Assembly (NCBI RefSeq): GCF_005144415.1
Contig: NZ_SWJE01000008.1
Coordinates: 372,001 to 436,000, forward strand
Direction: 5' to 3'
Length of the DNA stretch: 64,000 nt
Source of the DNA: Trinickia terrae
Lineage (GTDB): Bacteria; Pseudomonadota; Gammaproteobacteria; Burkholderiales; Burkholderiaceae
In this document: in pieces, positions 35,995 through 45,039 of the stretch
Layout of the letters: each line of letters opens with the position of its first letter
Numbering within the stretch: position 1 is the first letter of the stretch
Program-made: the position numbers and the translations under genes
The notes under the pieces: generated by a model
What the model was told of the DNA's origin: nothing
The model's database searches: none
What the model saw: the letters and a program-made list of their open reading frames with translations, nothing else

Positions 35995-36495
35995 ATGGAT
36001 CTTCAGAAGATAAAGGCGCTGATCGACCTGCTGGCGGAATCGCCGCTGGCGAGTCTGGAAGTGATCGAGGGCGACGAGCGGGTCAAGCTCGTGAAGTCGA
36101 AGCGGCGCGGCGGGCGCAGCGAGGCTCGGCAGGCGGGTGATGACGCCGCTACGCCGCTTGCGGCGGCAAGGCAGACGCTGGAGCAGCCACAGCCGGCCGG
36201 CGACGCGGCGCCGGTTGCCGGATCGACACGCGCCGCAGCCGCAAACGGCGCGGGCGGGACGTCCCGGCTCATCTGCGCGCCGATGTTCGGCATCGTCCAT
36301 CTCACGCCGTCTCCCGGCGAAGCGCCGTTCGTTCGTGCGGGCGACACTGTCGGCGAAGGGCAGGTGCTGTGCACGATCGAAGCGATGAAGATGTTCAACG
36401 CGATCGAGTGCGAACGCGGCGGCACGGTCCTCGAGATTCTCGTCGAGTCCGGCAGCGAAGTGGAATCCGGGCAACCGCTCTTTCGCATCGGCTGA
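35995..36495 (+). CDS. accB: Biotin carboxyl carrier protein (AccB family)
   Basis: A 166-residue carrier protein: N-terminal helical part (DLQKIKALIDLLAESPLASL), an Ala/Pro/Gln-rich linker (about residues 45-88) and a C-terminal biotinyl domain with the attachment lysine K132 in TIEAMKMFNAIE. BirA-type ligase would add biotin there. It is the first gene of the oxoprolinase-type operon, six bases before accC. Because it is coupled to pxpBC rather than accA/accD, it probably serves a dedicated carboxylation step, not fatty acid synthesis. Confidence 0.9.
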   Translation: MDLQKIKALIDLLAESPLASLEVIEGDERVKLVKSKRRGGRSEARQAGDDAATPLAAARQTLEQPQPAGDAAPVAGSTRAAAANGAGGTSRLICAPMFGIVHLTPSPGEAPFVRAGDTVGEGQVLCTIEAMKMFNAIECERGGTVLEILVESGSEVESGQPLFRIG

Positions 36496-36501
36496 TCGAC
36501 C

Positions 36502-37854
36502 ATGTTCAACAAGGTACTGATTGCCAATCGCGGCGAGATTGCGCTTCGCGTGCTGCGGGCGTGCCGCGAGCTGGGTCTGCGGACGGTCGCGATCCATTCC
36601 GAGGCGGACGCGAATGCGCGCTACGTGCGCCTCGCCGACGAAGCACTGTGCATCGGTCCCGCTGCGCCAGGGCGCAGCTATCTGAATCAGGCGGCGATCC
36701 TGTTTGCCGCGCACGTGAGCGGCGCCGAAGCGATTCATCCGGGTTACGGCTTCCTGTCCGAGAACGCCGAGTTTGCCGAGGCAGTCGAGCGTGCCGGGCT
36801 GACCTTCATCGGTCCGGCGCCGCATTCGATCCGCACGATGGGCGACAAGGTCGCGGCCAAGCGCGCGATGCGCGCGGCGGGCGTGCCGTGCGTGCCGGGC
36901 CCCGACGGCGGCCTGCCCGACGATCCCGATGCGATCCTGCGGATCGCCGCGGAGATTGGCTTTCCGGTGATCGTGAAGGCCGCGGGCGGCGGCGGCGGAC
37001 GCGGCATGCGCGTCGTGCATGCCGCCGGTCAGCTGCTCGAAGCGGTCAGCGTGACGCGTGAAGAAGCGCGCCGGGCGTTCGGCAAGCCTGAGCTTTACGT
37101 CGAGAAGTTTCTCGAGCATCCGCGTCATGTCGAGATTCAAGTGCTGTGCGACACGCACGGCAACGCCCTGTGGCTCGGTTCGCGCGACTGCTCGCTGCAG
37201 CGGCGGCATCAGAAGGTGCTCGAGGAAGCGCCCGCGCCGGGCATCGATCCGGAACTGATCCGCCACGTCGGCGAGCGCTGCGTCGAAGCGTGCCGGCAGA
37301 TCGGCTATCGGGGCGCAGGCACCTTCGAATTCCTCTTCGAGGACGGCCGCTTCTACTTCATCGAAATGAATACGCGGCTGCAGGTCGAGCATCCGGTGAC
37401 CGAGATGACGTCCGGCATCGACATCGTGCGGGAGCAGATCCGCATCGCGCAGGGACACGCGCTGAGCGTGACGCAACGCGAGATCCACACGCTCGGCCAT
37501 GCGCTCGAATGCCGGATCAACGCGGAAGACCCGTTTTCCTTCCTGCCTTGCCCCGGAACGATCGCCGTGTGGGAATTGCCCGGCGGCAATGGCGTGAGAG
37601 TGGATTCGCACGTGAGCAGCGGGTCGGTCGTGCCGCCTTATTACGACTCGCTGATCGCCAAGGTGATCACCCACGGCGCCACGCGCGGCGAGGCGCTGAC
37701 GCGCATGCGCGTCGCGCTTGCCGAGCTGCGCGTCGAAGGCATTCGCACCAACGTGCCGCTGCACCTGTCGATGCTCGACGAGGAAGGCTTTCGGGCGGGC
37801 GGGGTGGACATTCATCATCTGGAGCGTTGGCTCGCAGAAAGGGAACAAGCATGA
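36502..37854 (+). CDS. accC: Biotin carboxylase (AccC family)
   Basis: A 450-residue ATP-grasp enzyme that carboxylates biotin on the carrier protein using bicarbonate. It has [20 protein letters not shown], the ATP-binding [17 protein letters not shown], the catalytic [15 protein letters not shown] and the RINAED region. Length and motifs are those of stand-alone AccC. Its stop overlaps the pxpB start (ATGA), so translation is coupled. Genome redundancy with the housekeeping accC is expected but outside the window. Confidence 0.92.
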   Translation: MFNKVLIANRGEIALRVLRACRELGLRTVAIHSEADANARYVRLADEALCIGPAAPGRSYLNQAAILFAAHVSGAEAIHPGYGFLSENAEFAEAVERAGLTFIGPAPHSIRTMGDKVAAKRAMRAAGVPCVPGPDGGLPDDPDAILRIAAEIGFPVIVKAAGGGGGRGMRVVHAAGQLLEAVSVTREEARRAFGKPELYVEKFLEHPRHVEIQVLCDTHGNALWLGSRDCSLQRRHQKVLEEAPAPGIDPELIRHVGERCVEACRQIGYRGAGTFEFLFEDGRFYFIEMNTRLQVEHPVTEMTSGIDIVREQIRIAQGHALSVTQREIHTLGHALECRINAEDPFSFLPCPGTIAVWELPGGNGVRVDSHVSSGSVVPPYYDSLIAKVITHGATRGEALTRMRVALAELRVEGIRTNVPLHLSMLDEEGFRAGGVDIHHLERWLAEREQA

Positions 37855-38609
37855 CGCTGACCATCGAGCATGCGTCGATCAGCGACGCGGCCGTCCTGGG
37901 CGGCCGGCGACAGAACTACGGGCAGGCCGCGACCGCGATGAACCACGACGAGGCGGAACAACCGCTGAGCATCAGCATGCTGGGCACGACGGCGATGCTG
38001 TTCGAAGCGCCGGGCGCGCTCGATCTGCCTGCGCAACAGCGCATCTGGTCGCTCGCGCGCGAGGTCGCTTCATGGCCGGGCGTGCGCGAAGCGGTGCCCG
38101 GCGTCACCAACCTGATGCTGACGTTCGTCCGTCCGCCCGCCGACCCGGACGCGCTCGCCGACGCGTTGCGCGACGCGTGGGCGGCGGCCGGCGAGCTGCG
38201 GATCGAAGGGAAGGTGATCGAGCTGCCGGTCGTGTATGGCGGCGAGTTCGGGCCGCATCTGCAGGACGTCGTCGATCACACGGGGCTGTCCGTCGACGAG
38301 GTCGTAGAGCGGCACTGCGCGCCGCTCTACACCGTGTATGCGCTCGGCAGCCACCCGGGGTACTGCTATCTGGGCGGGATGGATTTGCGCATCGCCACGC
38401 CGCGCCGCAAGGTGCCGGTGCTCGGCCTGCCGGGCGGAGCGGTGTCGATCGGCGGCGTGCAGACGGGCGTGTCGGCTTCCGCGGGCCCGAGCGGCTGGAA
38501 CACGATCGGCCATACGTCGATGGTGTTCTTCGATCCGTCGCGCGACGAGCCCGCAACGCTCGCGCCGGGCGACATGATCCGCTTCTGCGTCGAGAGGGTG
38601 ATGCGATGA
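37851..38609 (+). CDS. pxpB: 5-oxoprolinase subunit B (KipI/AHS1 family)
   Basis: A 252-residue protein of the KipI/AHS1 family, with the signature [28 protein letters not shown] and [15 protein letters not shown]. PxpB acts with PxpC and PxpA to hydrolyse 5-oxoproline with ATP to glutamate; the same fold is the first half of the carboxyltransferase domain in urea carboxylase. The ATG at 37851 overlaps the accC stop; an internal ATG at 37938 would give the family's usual shorter N-terminus. Confidence 0.88.
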   Translation: MTLTIEHASISDAAVLGGRRQNYGQAATAMNHDEAEQPLSISMLGTTAMLFEAPGALDLPAQQRIWSLAREVASWPGVREAVPGVTNLMLTFVRPPADPDALADALRDAWAAAGELRIEGKVIELPVVYGGEFGPHLQDVVDHTGLSVDEVVERHCAPLYTVYALGSHPGYCYLGGMDLRIATPRRKVPVLGLPGGAVSIGGVQTGVSASAGPSGWNTIGHTSMVFFDPSRDEPATLAPGDMIRFCVERVMR

Positions 38610-39619
38610 TCGAAGTGCTGTCCTCGGCTGCGCTGGCCACGGTGCAGGATCACGGCCGCGAAGGGTATCTGCGCTATGGCGTGGGTACGGCGGGCGCGAT
38701 GGACCGGCTTGCGCTCGCGGTCGGCAACCTGCTGCTCGGCAATCCCGACGACGCCGCCGGCATCGAGATCCCGATGTTCCCGTTCCGCATCCGCTTTCTC
38801 GAGGATCTCGACTTCGCGCTCACGGGCGCCGACTGCGCCGCGCGGCTCGGCGACAAGCCCGTGCTGCCGTGGTGGACGACGCGCGCGAAGAAGGGCGACG
38901 TGCTGACCGTCGGCGTGCCGGCCAACGGCATGCGCTGCTATCTGTCGCTCGCGGGGGGCGTGGACGTGCCCGTCGTGCTCGGCTCGCGCAGCACGCAGTT
39001 GCGCGGTCAGTTCGGCGGTTTCGAAGGGCGTCAGCTGCAGAAGGGCGATGTAGTGAAGGCGGCCGGTCTTGCCGGCCGGCATGGGCACGATGCGGCGGAG
39101 CAAGGGCAGGGCGCCGGTTTCGGCGCGGTGCCGCCCGAGCATGCGCTGCCGGCTCCGCAGTGCACGCCGTCCGCGCAACCGGGCGATACCGTGGTGCGTG
39201 TGCTGCCCGCCGCTGAATACGACTGCTATCGGGCGGAATCGATCGACGCGTTCTGGCGCGAAGGATGGAAGGTCACGCCGCAAAGCGACCGGTATGGCTA
39301 CCGTCTCGCCGGTCCCGCGCTGGAACCCGTGCGCCCCATCGAAAAGCGCTCGCACGGCATCGTGCCCGGCGTGATCCAGGTGCCGCACAGCGGCCAGCCG
39401 ATCATCCAGTTGCGCGACGCGCAGCCGTCCGGCGGCTATCCGAAGATCGGCACGGTAATCGAGGCGGACCTCTGGCGGCTCGCGCAGGCCCGCATCGGGA
39501 CGAGGATCCGCTTCGTGCAGACGACGTATCGGGAAGCGGTCGCGGCGCTCGAAGAGCTCGATGCGTATCTGCTGCGGGTGCGCAATCTGATTGGGCTGGT
39601 TCGTTCCTCTAGACACTGA
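38606..39619 (+). CDS. pxpC: 5-oxoprolinase subunit C (KipA/AHS2 family)
   Basis: A 337-residue KipA/AHS2-family protein. TVQDHGREGYLRYGVGTAGAMD (shortened) at the N-terminus, GADCAARLGD, SLAGGVDVPVVLGSRST, SDRYGYRLAGPAL and QLRDAQPSGGYPKIG are family motifs. It pairs with PxpB. The start overlaps the pxpB stop as ATGA. Between about residues 150 and 180 there is a His/Gly/Ala-rich insert. In urea carboxylase the equivalent domain moves the carboxyl group from biotin to the substrate. Confidence 0.88.
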   Translation: MIEVLSSAALATVQDHGREGYLRYGVGTAGAMDRLALAVGNLLLGNPDDAAGIEIPMFPFRIRFLEDLDFALTGADCAARLGDKPVLPWWTTRAKKGDVLTVGVPANGMRCYLSLAGGVDVPVVLGSRSTQLRGQFGGFEGRQLQKGDVVKAAGLAGRHGHDAAEQGQGAGFGAVPPEHALPAPQCTPSAQPGDTVVRVLPAAEYDCYRAESIDAFWREGWKVTPQSDRYGYRLAGPALEPVRPIEKRSHGIVPGVIQVPHSGQPIIQLRDAQPSGGYPKIGTVIEADLWRLAQARIGTRIRFVQTTYREAVAALEELDAYLLRVRNLIGLVRSSRH

Positions 39620-39622
39620 CAC

Positions 39623-40084
39623 ATGACACAAAAACCGGAAGTGGACCTCGGGGAGCTTCGGCAGATCACATCCTGGCTGGCGGCCGGGGAAATCGGCTTC
39701 ATCGAGATCAGCAAACCGGGCGCGACCGTGCGTCTGAAGGTCGACGCCGGTCGAGGCAGCGACGACGACGCGCCGCTCCCGCCGCCAACGCCGCGGACAC
39801 CCGGGCGCCGACCGGGCAGTGCGCAATCCGCACATACGGCCGTCGTCAACGTGGTGGCCGGCACCGTGGGGAGGTTCCTCGCGGCGCATCCGGCGCGCGA
39901 GGCGCCGCTCGTCGAAATCGGCGCACACGTCGCGCGGGGCGAGGTGATCGGGCTGCTGCAGATTGCGCAGCTTTGCCTGCCGGTGGCCGCGTCGACGGCG
40001 GGCGTGGTGAGACAGCGGCTCGTCGCGCATGGCGCGACCGTCGGCTACGGCACGCCGCTGTTCGAGATTGCGCCGGCGCCCTGA
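39623..40084 (+). CDS. AccB-like carrier protein without the biotin lysine
   Basis: A 153-residue AccB paralogue. The N-terminal part (DLGELRQITSWLAAGEIGFI) and the C-terminal biotinyl fold (residues 72-150, ending GTPLFEIAP) align with AccB encoded 3 kb upstream, but the AMKM loop reads QIAQLCLP, and Q116 replaces the biotin-accepting lysine by position (11 residues before the conserved glycine in both). It cannot be biotinylated in the normal way. It starts three bases after pxpC. It may be a structural or regulatory dummy carrier, or a decaying duplicate; the intact frame favours the former. Confidence 0.75.
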   Translation: MTQKPEVDLGELRQITSWLAAGEIGFIEISKPGATVRLKVDAGRGSDDDAPLPPPTPRTPGRRPGSAQSAHTAVVNVVAGTVGRFLAAHPAREAPLVEIGAHVARGEVIGLLQIAQLCLPVAASTAGVVRQRLVAHGATVGYGTPLFEIAPAP

Positions 40085-40168
40085 GCATGTCGATCAATTG
40101 CATCCTGACGGCAAAGGCCCGCGTCTCGTTGCGCGGCGCCGGACGGATCGAAGAACGGAGAATGGACT

Positions 40169-40936
40169 GTGGAAATCGATCTCAACGCTGACCTGGGCGA
40201 AGGCTTCGGACCGTACCGGATGGGCGAGGACGAAGCGATGCTCGATGTCGTGTCGTCCGCGAACGTCGCGTGCGGCTTTCATGCTGGCGATCCGGTCATC
40301 ATGAACAAGACGGTGCGTCTCGCGCTCGCGCGCGGGATCGACGTGGGCGCGCATGTCGGCTTCCCCGATCTGCTCGGCTTCGGGCGGCGGCCGATCGAGG
40401 CCGATCCGCTCGAGCTGGCGAACTACGTGGTGTATCAGATGGGTGCGCTCGCGGGCATCGCGAAGGCAGCGGGGCATCGCGTCACGCACATGAGCTTTCA
40501 CGGCGCGCTCGGCAACATGGCGGCGGCTTCGTACGCGCTGGCCGAGCCGCTGGTGCGAGCCGTGGCGGAATTCGACCGCGATCTGATCATCAGCGTGTCC
40601 ACCAACACCGAGATCGAACGCGCGGCGGAGCGCATCGGCATACGCACGGCCAACACGTTCCTCGCCGACCGCGCCTACGACGATCGGGGCGCGCTCGTGT
40701 CGCGCAAGCTTGAGGGTGCGGTGATCAAGGACCGCGCGGGCGTGCTGGCGCGTGTCCAGGCGCTGCTCCAGGACGGCACGATCACGACCATCACCGGCAA
40801 CCGGCTCAAGGTGCAGGTGCAGTCGATTCTGCTGCACGGCGACACGCCCGGCGCCGTCGAACTCGCGCGCGCGGTGCGCGGCGCGATCGAAGCGGCGGGC
40901 GGCCGCGTGGTGCCGGTCTCGAAGCTCGCGCGCTAG
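40169..40936 (+). CDS. pxpA: 5-oxoprolinase subunit A (LamB/YcsF family)
   Basis: A 255-residue LamB/YcsF-family hydrolase. MEIDLNADLGEGFG at the start, VSSANVACGFHAGD, VGAHVGFPDLLGFGRR and QSILLHGDTPGAVELA are the conserved metal- and substrate-site motifs. It completes the PxpABC set. The GTG at 40169 has GGAG upstream; an 84-base gap separates it from the dummy carrier gene. It is the last gene of the operon that begins at accB. Confidence 0.9.
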   Translation: MEIDLNADLGEGFGPYRMGEDEAMLDVVSSANVACGFHAGDPVIMNKTVRLALARGIDVGAHVGFPDLLGFGRRPIEADPLELANYVVYQMGALAGIAKAAGHRVTHMSFHGALGNMAAASYALAEPLVRAVAEFDRDLIISVSTNTEIERAAERIGIRTANTFLADRAYDDRGALVSRKLEGAVIKDRAGVLARVQALLQDGTITTITGNRLKVQVQSILLHGDTPGAVELARAVRGAIEAAGGRVVPVSKLAR

Positions 40937-40963
40937 CGGACGTCGACCAGCCAGAAGCGATCC

Positions 40964-41017
40964 TTATCGCGACAAAGCCATTCCGTCTTTGCCGAGGGTT
41001 TTCACGTCGTCTACATT
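40964..41017 (+). promoter_or_regulatory. Promoter with shared TTATYGC element (SDR operon)
   Basis: TTATCGC begins at 40964; -35-like TTTGCC at 40988-40993; 18-base spacer; -10-like TACATT at 41012-41017. It lies only 28 bases after pxpA, so the SDR operon has its own promoter under the same control as accB. Confidence 0.5.
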
Positions 41018-41078
41018 TCCAACAGGCGTATCGCAGTGGTCGTCACGCGATACGCAGCGTTCCAGACAGAGGTCATCG

Positions 41079-41837
41079 ATGCCGTTTTCAGACTACAAGA
41101 CCGCGCTCGTGACGGGCGCTTCCACCGGGATGGGTGCCGCGATCGTCGAGCGGTTCTGCCGCGAAGGGCTCGAGGTGCATGCGCTCGCGCGCAACGCGGA
41201 GCGCCTGAATGAACTGGCCAAGCGCACCGGTTGCACCCCGCACGCGATCGACGTGAGCGACCTGCCGGCCGTGACGAAGCTCACCGAGGCCGTGCCGTTC
41301 GACATCGTCGTCAACAATGCCGGCGTATCGCGCAAGGGCTCCATCCTCGACGCGGGCGTCGAGGACATCGACGTGCAGGTGGAAGTGAACCTGCAGGCGG
41401 TCCTGCATATCGTCCGGCTCACGATGCCGGGCATGGTCGCGCGCGATCGCGGCCACATCGTCAACATCAGCTCGATTGCCGCGATCTACAACTTCAACGG
41501 CAATTCGATCTATCACGCCACCAAGGCCGCGATTCATGCGTTGTCGCGCCAGCTGCGCGTCGATGCGACCGGCAGGCGCGTGCGGGTGACGGAGATCTGC
41601 CCGGGCCGCGTAGCGACAGACATTTTCGGCCACGTGCACGGCAATATCGAAGAGGCGCGCAAAAAGTTCATCGATGGCTTCGAGCTGCCCACGCCCGAGG
41701 ACATCGCGGACGCGATCGCGTTTGCCATCGCCGCGCCGCTCGCGGTGAACATCAGCAACATGGAAATCCTGCCCACGCTGCAGGTGCCGGGCGGCCTGAC
41801 GACGATCAAACGCGAGCCGGACGATCACGAAGCGTAG
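41079..41837 (+). CDS. Short-chain dehydrogenase/reductase (YdfG-like)
   Basis: A 252-residue classical SDR. The NADP motif is TGASTGMGAAI; VNNAGVSRKG, the catalytic serine in NISSIAAIY and YHATKAA (Tyr-x-x-x-Lys) follow. It resembles serine/3-hydroxy acid dehydrogenases. The ATG at 41079 follows AGAGG. First gene of an operon with the PEPC-like protein (nine bases downstream) and a D-2-hydroxyacid dehydrogenase. Substrate is unknown; a hydroxy-acid or hydroxy-amino-acid linked to glutamate metabolism would fit. Confidence 0.87.
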   Translation: MPFSDYKTALVTGASTGMGAAIVERFCREGLEVHALARNAERLNELAKRTGCTPHAIDVSDLPAVTKLTEAVPFDIVVNNAGVSRKGSILDAGVEDIDVQVEVNLQAVLHIVRLTMPGMVARDRGHIVNISSIAAIYNFNGNSIYHATKAAIHALSRQLRVDATGRRVRVTEICPGRVATDIFGHVHGNIEEARKKFIDGFELPTPEDIADAIAFAIAAPLAVNISNMEILPTLQVPGGLTTIKREPDDHEA

Positions 41838-41846
41838 GCGCAAAGC

Positions 41847-43775
41847 ATGCGTGCGAATCCTGCCATGCTCGCGGACCGGCTCTTGACCCTGGTGGATCGT
41901 ACCCGCGCGAAAGCGCACGGCGATCCGTTCGGCAATCCGGTCCTCTCGATCGCCTTCGACCTGATGCGGCAGATGGAAACAGGCGAGCTGGACGATGACG
42001 GCACGCTCGCGTTGATTCGCCATCTGCGTGATCAGGCGTTCTCGGATCGCGCGGCGCGGCTCGCCCGTTATGTCGGCGGTGTCGATATGGAGGCGAACGG
42101 CCTGGCGTTCACCGAGGTTGCACGGAATGTGCTGTTCGCGGCCGGTGCGCAGCAGGAGCCTCGCTGGGACGATTTCCGTGCGCTGGTGGAACGGACCCGC
42201 TACGCCGCGGTGTTCACGGGGCATCCGACCTTCGCGTTGTCGCGCGAGGCCGGGCTGCATCTGGCGGAGCACGCGTGCGGCGCCGAGCGCGCGGCGTTCG
42301 CATCGCATCGGCCCGGGCCGGTCACGCTCGCCGATGAGTTCGAGCAGGCCGCGGCCGCAATCGGCCATGGCCGCGACGCGCTCGATCGCTTCAACGCCGC
42401 GCTGCTTTCGATCGCGCGCGACACGTGGCCCGAGCGCTGGACGGCGCTCGTACCCAAGCCGCTGGTGCTGTCGACATGGGTCGGCTACGACACCGACGGG
42501 CGCACCGATATCGGCTGGTGGGATACATTGCGGCTGCGTCTGCGCATGAAGCGCCTGCAACTGGCGCGGATTCGCGGCCAGGTCGAAGGAATCGCTTGCG
42601 CGCGGCCGCTGGCGGAACGCGTTGAGACCGCGCTCGCGGCGGTCGACGAGCAGATCGGCGTCTGTCCCGCCGACGCGGACCCGCTCGCCGTATCCCGTTT
42701 CGCGCAGGCGCTCGTCGGCGGGCGCGCAGCGGCCTGCGTGTCTTCGGCGCCGCTGCTGACGCTCTTCGGCGACGCCATCGCGCACGCGGCCGGAAGCGAT
42801 CGGCTCGCCCTTTGCGTTGCCCGTGCGGGTCTCGCCGCGCACGGTCTTTCGCTCGCCCATACCCACGTGCGCCTCAATGCGAGCCAGTTGCACAACGCGG
42901 CGCGTCACCGCCTGAACATCGTCGATCCAGTCGATGCGCCTGCTCGCCGCCGCGCGATGCTCGCCGCGATCAACGCAGCGCTCGCCGAGGTTGCCGCCGT
43001 CCCCGTGGACTTCGGCGCGCTGCTGGCCGAGCAGGCCACGGCGGCGCGCATGATGATGACCGTCGCGCAGCTCGTCAAGCATATCGACAGCTCGACGCCG
43101 GTGCGCTTCCTCATCGCCGAAACGGAAAGCGGCTACACGCTGCTTGCTGCGTTATGGCTTGCGCGGTTGTTCGGCGTCGAGCGGCACATCGAAATCAGCC
43201 CGCTGTTCGAAACGGAGGCCGCGCTCGAACACGGCGCGCACGTCCCGGGCATGTGGCTCGATCGCGCACTGCACACCGGCGATGAAACAGTCCGCGACGC
43301 GCTGCTCGCGGTGTCGGCGACGCTCGATCGTCTCGGCGCGTCGGCCGCCTTGCAGGCGATGTTCCGCCGCGCGCTGGCGGACGATCTCGCGCTGCGCTCG
43401 GCATGGCCCGGCCGCGCGCGGATGCGTGCCCGCGAGACCTTGCTGCACGCGTTGCGGCTCGCGCTGATCCAGCGCATCTGGCTTCGCGCGACGCGGATTC
43501 CGGCGTTCGCGCCGCGTCCCGGCGTCACGGCCGATGGCCTGCAGAGCGCGATCGTCGCGCTCGATCTGCCCGCTGTGATGCAGTGGCTGGGCGAGATCTT
43601 TCCGGAGCATGCGGACGAGTCGGCGTCGCTCGACTACGCGGAGCCGGCCGGCCCACGCATGCCGCAGGCGTATGCACGCGAGCACGCCGGAATCTTCGCG
43701 CCGATGGCGCGCATGTACGACTGTGTGCGCGAGATTTCGACCGCGATCACACACGAGGCGGGCGCATTCGGCTAG
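41847..43775 (+). CDS. Shortened, divergent phosphoenolpyruvate carboxylase-like protein
   Basis: A 642-residue protein with clear PEPC features in its first two thirds: the catalytic-histidine motif as AAVFTGHPTF (H126), LSTWVGYDTDGRTDIGWW (210-225, PEPC has WxGGDRDGNP), AHTHVRLNASQLH, and ETESGYTLLAALWLARLFG leading to ISPLFET (425-456). PEPCs are 870-960 residues. After residue 460 the motifs that bind PEP and bicarbonate (the GYSDSNKD loop and the FHGRGG loop) are absent. So it is probably not an active PEPC. The frame is intact and the codon use normal. Confidence 0.65.
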   Translation: MRANPAMLADRLLTLVDRTRAKAHGDPFGNPVLSIAFDLMRQMETGELDDDGTLALIRHLRDQAFSDRAARLARYVGGVDMEANGLAFTEVARNVLFAAGAQQEPRWDDFRALVERTRYAAVFTGHPTFALSREAGLHLAEHACGAERAAFASHRPGPVTLADEFEQAAAAIGHGRDALDRFNAALLSIARDTWPERWTALVPKPLVLSTWVGYDTDGRTDIGWWDTLRLRLRMKRLQLARIRGQVEGIACARPLAERVETALAAVDEQIGVCPADADPLAVSRFAQALVGGRAAACVSSAPLLTLFGDAIAHAAGSDRLALCVARAGLAAHGLSLAHTHVRLNASQLHNAARHRLNIVDPVDAPARRRAMLAAINAALAEVAAVPVDFGALLAEQATAARMMMTVAQLVKHIDSSTPVRFLIAETESGYTLLAALWLARLFGVERHIEISPLFETEAALEHGAHVPGMWLDRALHTGDETVRDALLAVSATLDRLGASAALQAMFRRALADDLALRSAWPGRARMRARETLLHALRLALIQRIWLRATRIPAFAPRPGVTADGLQSAIVALDLPAVMQWLGEIFPEHADESASLDYAEPAGPRMPQAYAREHAGIFAPMARMYDCVREISTAITHEAGAFG

Positions 43776-43828
43776 CCCGTGCGCAGCCGCATTTCGATCC
43801 ACACCCGAGCTTGACAAGGAGATTTTTC

Positions 43829-44857
43829 ATGCGTGTACCGGTACTGGTTACCCGGGCGTCGTTTCCGGACATCGTCGATCGTCTGCGTGCGGACTTCGAC
43901 GTCACCGGCAATCCGGACGACACGATCTGGACGCAGCCCGAGCTGATCGCCCGGTTGCAAGGCAAGACCGGCGCGATGACGACGGGCAGCGAACGGATCG
44001 ATGCGACGCTGCTCGATGCCTGTCCGCAGCTGAAGGCCGTATGCAACATCGGCGTGGGTTACAACAACATCGACGTGGACGCATGCACGGCGCGCGGCGT
44101 CATCGTGACCAATACGCCGGACGTGCTCACCGACACCACCGCCGATTTCGGCTTCGCGCTGATGATGGCGGCGGCGCGGCGGATCAGCGAGTCCGAGCAC
44201 TATCTGCGCGGCGGCTCGTGGACGAAGACGGGGCGCTACGACATGTTCGTCGGCGGCGACGTGCATGGCTCGACGCTCGGCATTCTCGGCATGGGACGCA
44301 TCGGGCGCGCGATCGCGCGGCGCGGCGCATTCGGCTTCGACATGCGCGTGATCTATCACAACCGGTCGCAACTGGCGCCGGATCTCGAGGAGAGCTGCGG
44401 CGCGCGGTACGTCGACAAGGAGACGCTGCTGCGCGAGTCCGACCATCTGATCGTGGTGGTGCCGTATTCGGCCAGCTCGCATCATGCGATCGGCGCAACC
44501 GAGCTCAAGCAGATGAAGTCGTCGGCCACGCTCACGAATATCGCGCGCGGCGGCGTGGTGGACGATGCGGCGCTGGCGGTCGCGCTCGGCGAAGGCAGCA
44601 TCGCGGCGGCCGGCCTCGACGTGTTCGAGGGCGAGCCGCAGGTATGTCCGGCGTTGCTTGCGCAGAAGAACGTGGTGCTGACGCCGCATATCGGCAGCGC
44701 GTCGGTGGCGACGCGGCGCGCGATGGCCTCGCTCTGCGCGGAGAACCTGATTGCCGCCCTCGGCTGCGGCCCGACGCCAGGCCAGCCGCCCACGCCTGTG
44801 AATCCTCAAGTGCTGGGATTGCACGCCACGGCGGCAAGCGCGACCGGCGCTGCGTGA
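43829..44857 (+). CDS. D-isomer 2-hydroxyacid dehydrogenase
   Basis: A 342-residue NAD(P)-dependent dehydrogenase of the glyoxylate/hydroxypyruvate reductase type. The Rossmann motif is LGILGMGRIGRAIAR; catalytic Arg in NIARGGVVDD, Glu in GLDVFEGEP and His in TPHIGSAS are all present. AAGGAG precedes the ATG. It ends the operon with the SDR and PEPC-like genes. It would interconvert a 2-keto acid and a D-2-hydroxy acid. Confidence 0.88.
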   Translation: MRVPVLVTRASFPDIVDRLRADFDVTGNPDDTIWTQPELIARLQGKTGAMTTGSERIDATLLDACPQLKAVCNIGVGYNNIDVDACTARGVIVTNTPDVLTDTTADFGFALMMAAARRISESEHYLRGGSWTKTGRYDMFVGGDVHGSTLGILGMGRIGRAIARRGAFGFDMRVIYHNRSQLAPDLEESCGARYVDKETLLRESDHLIVVVPYSASSHHAIGATELKQMKSSATLTNIARGGVVDDAALAVALGEGSIAAAGLDVFEGEPQVCPALLAQKNVVLTPHIGSASVATRRAMASLCAENLIAALGCGPTPGQPPTPVNPQVLGLHATAASATGAA

Positions 44858-44930
44858 CGCAACCACATCGAACGACGAACCGCGCTTCGCAAGGGGCGCG
44901 TGCATCGAGGCGCCCGTAGAGGCGCCATGG

Positions 44931-44964
44931 GACCGGAGTCAGCGCTAAAGCGCCAACTCCGGCC
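44931..44964. repeat. 34-nt palindromic element, copy C
   Basis: Arms GACCGGAGT and ACTCCGGCC around CGCTAAAGCG, total 34 bases, preceded by CATGG and followed by CGACATAGGAG, as in copy B. Confidence 0.75.
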
Positions 44965-45039
44965 GACATAGGAGACGACATCATGCGCGAGCGCGCCAAA
45001 GCCCCTGCGGCAAACCGCTTTCCCCATCATTCTCGAAAC

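Noticed and set aside
35995-37854. accB-accC as the housekeeping acetyl-CoA carboxylase genes
   Set aside because: They overlap pxpB and share a promoter element with nitrogen genes, and no accA/accD is present; a dedicated role is more likely.
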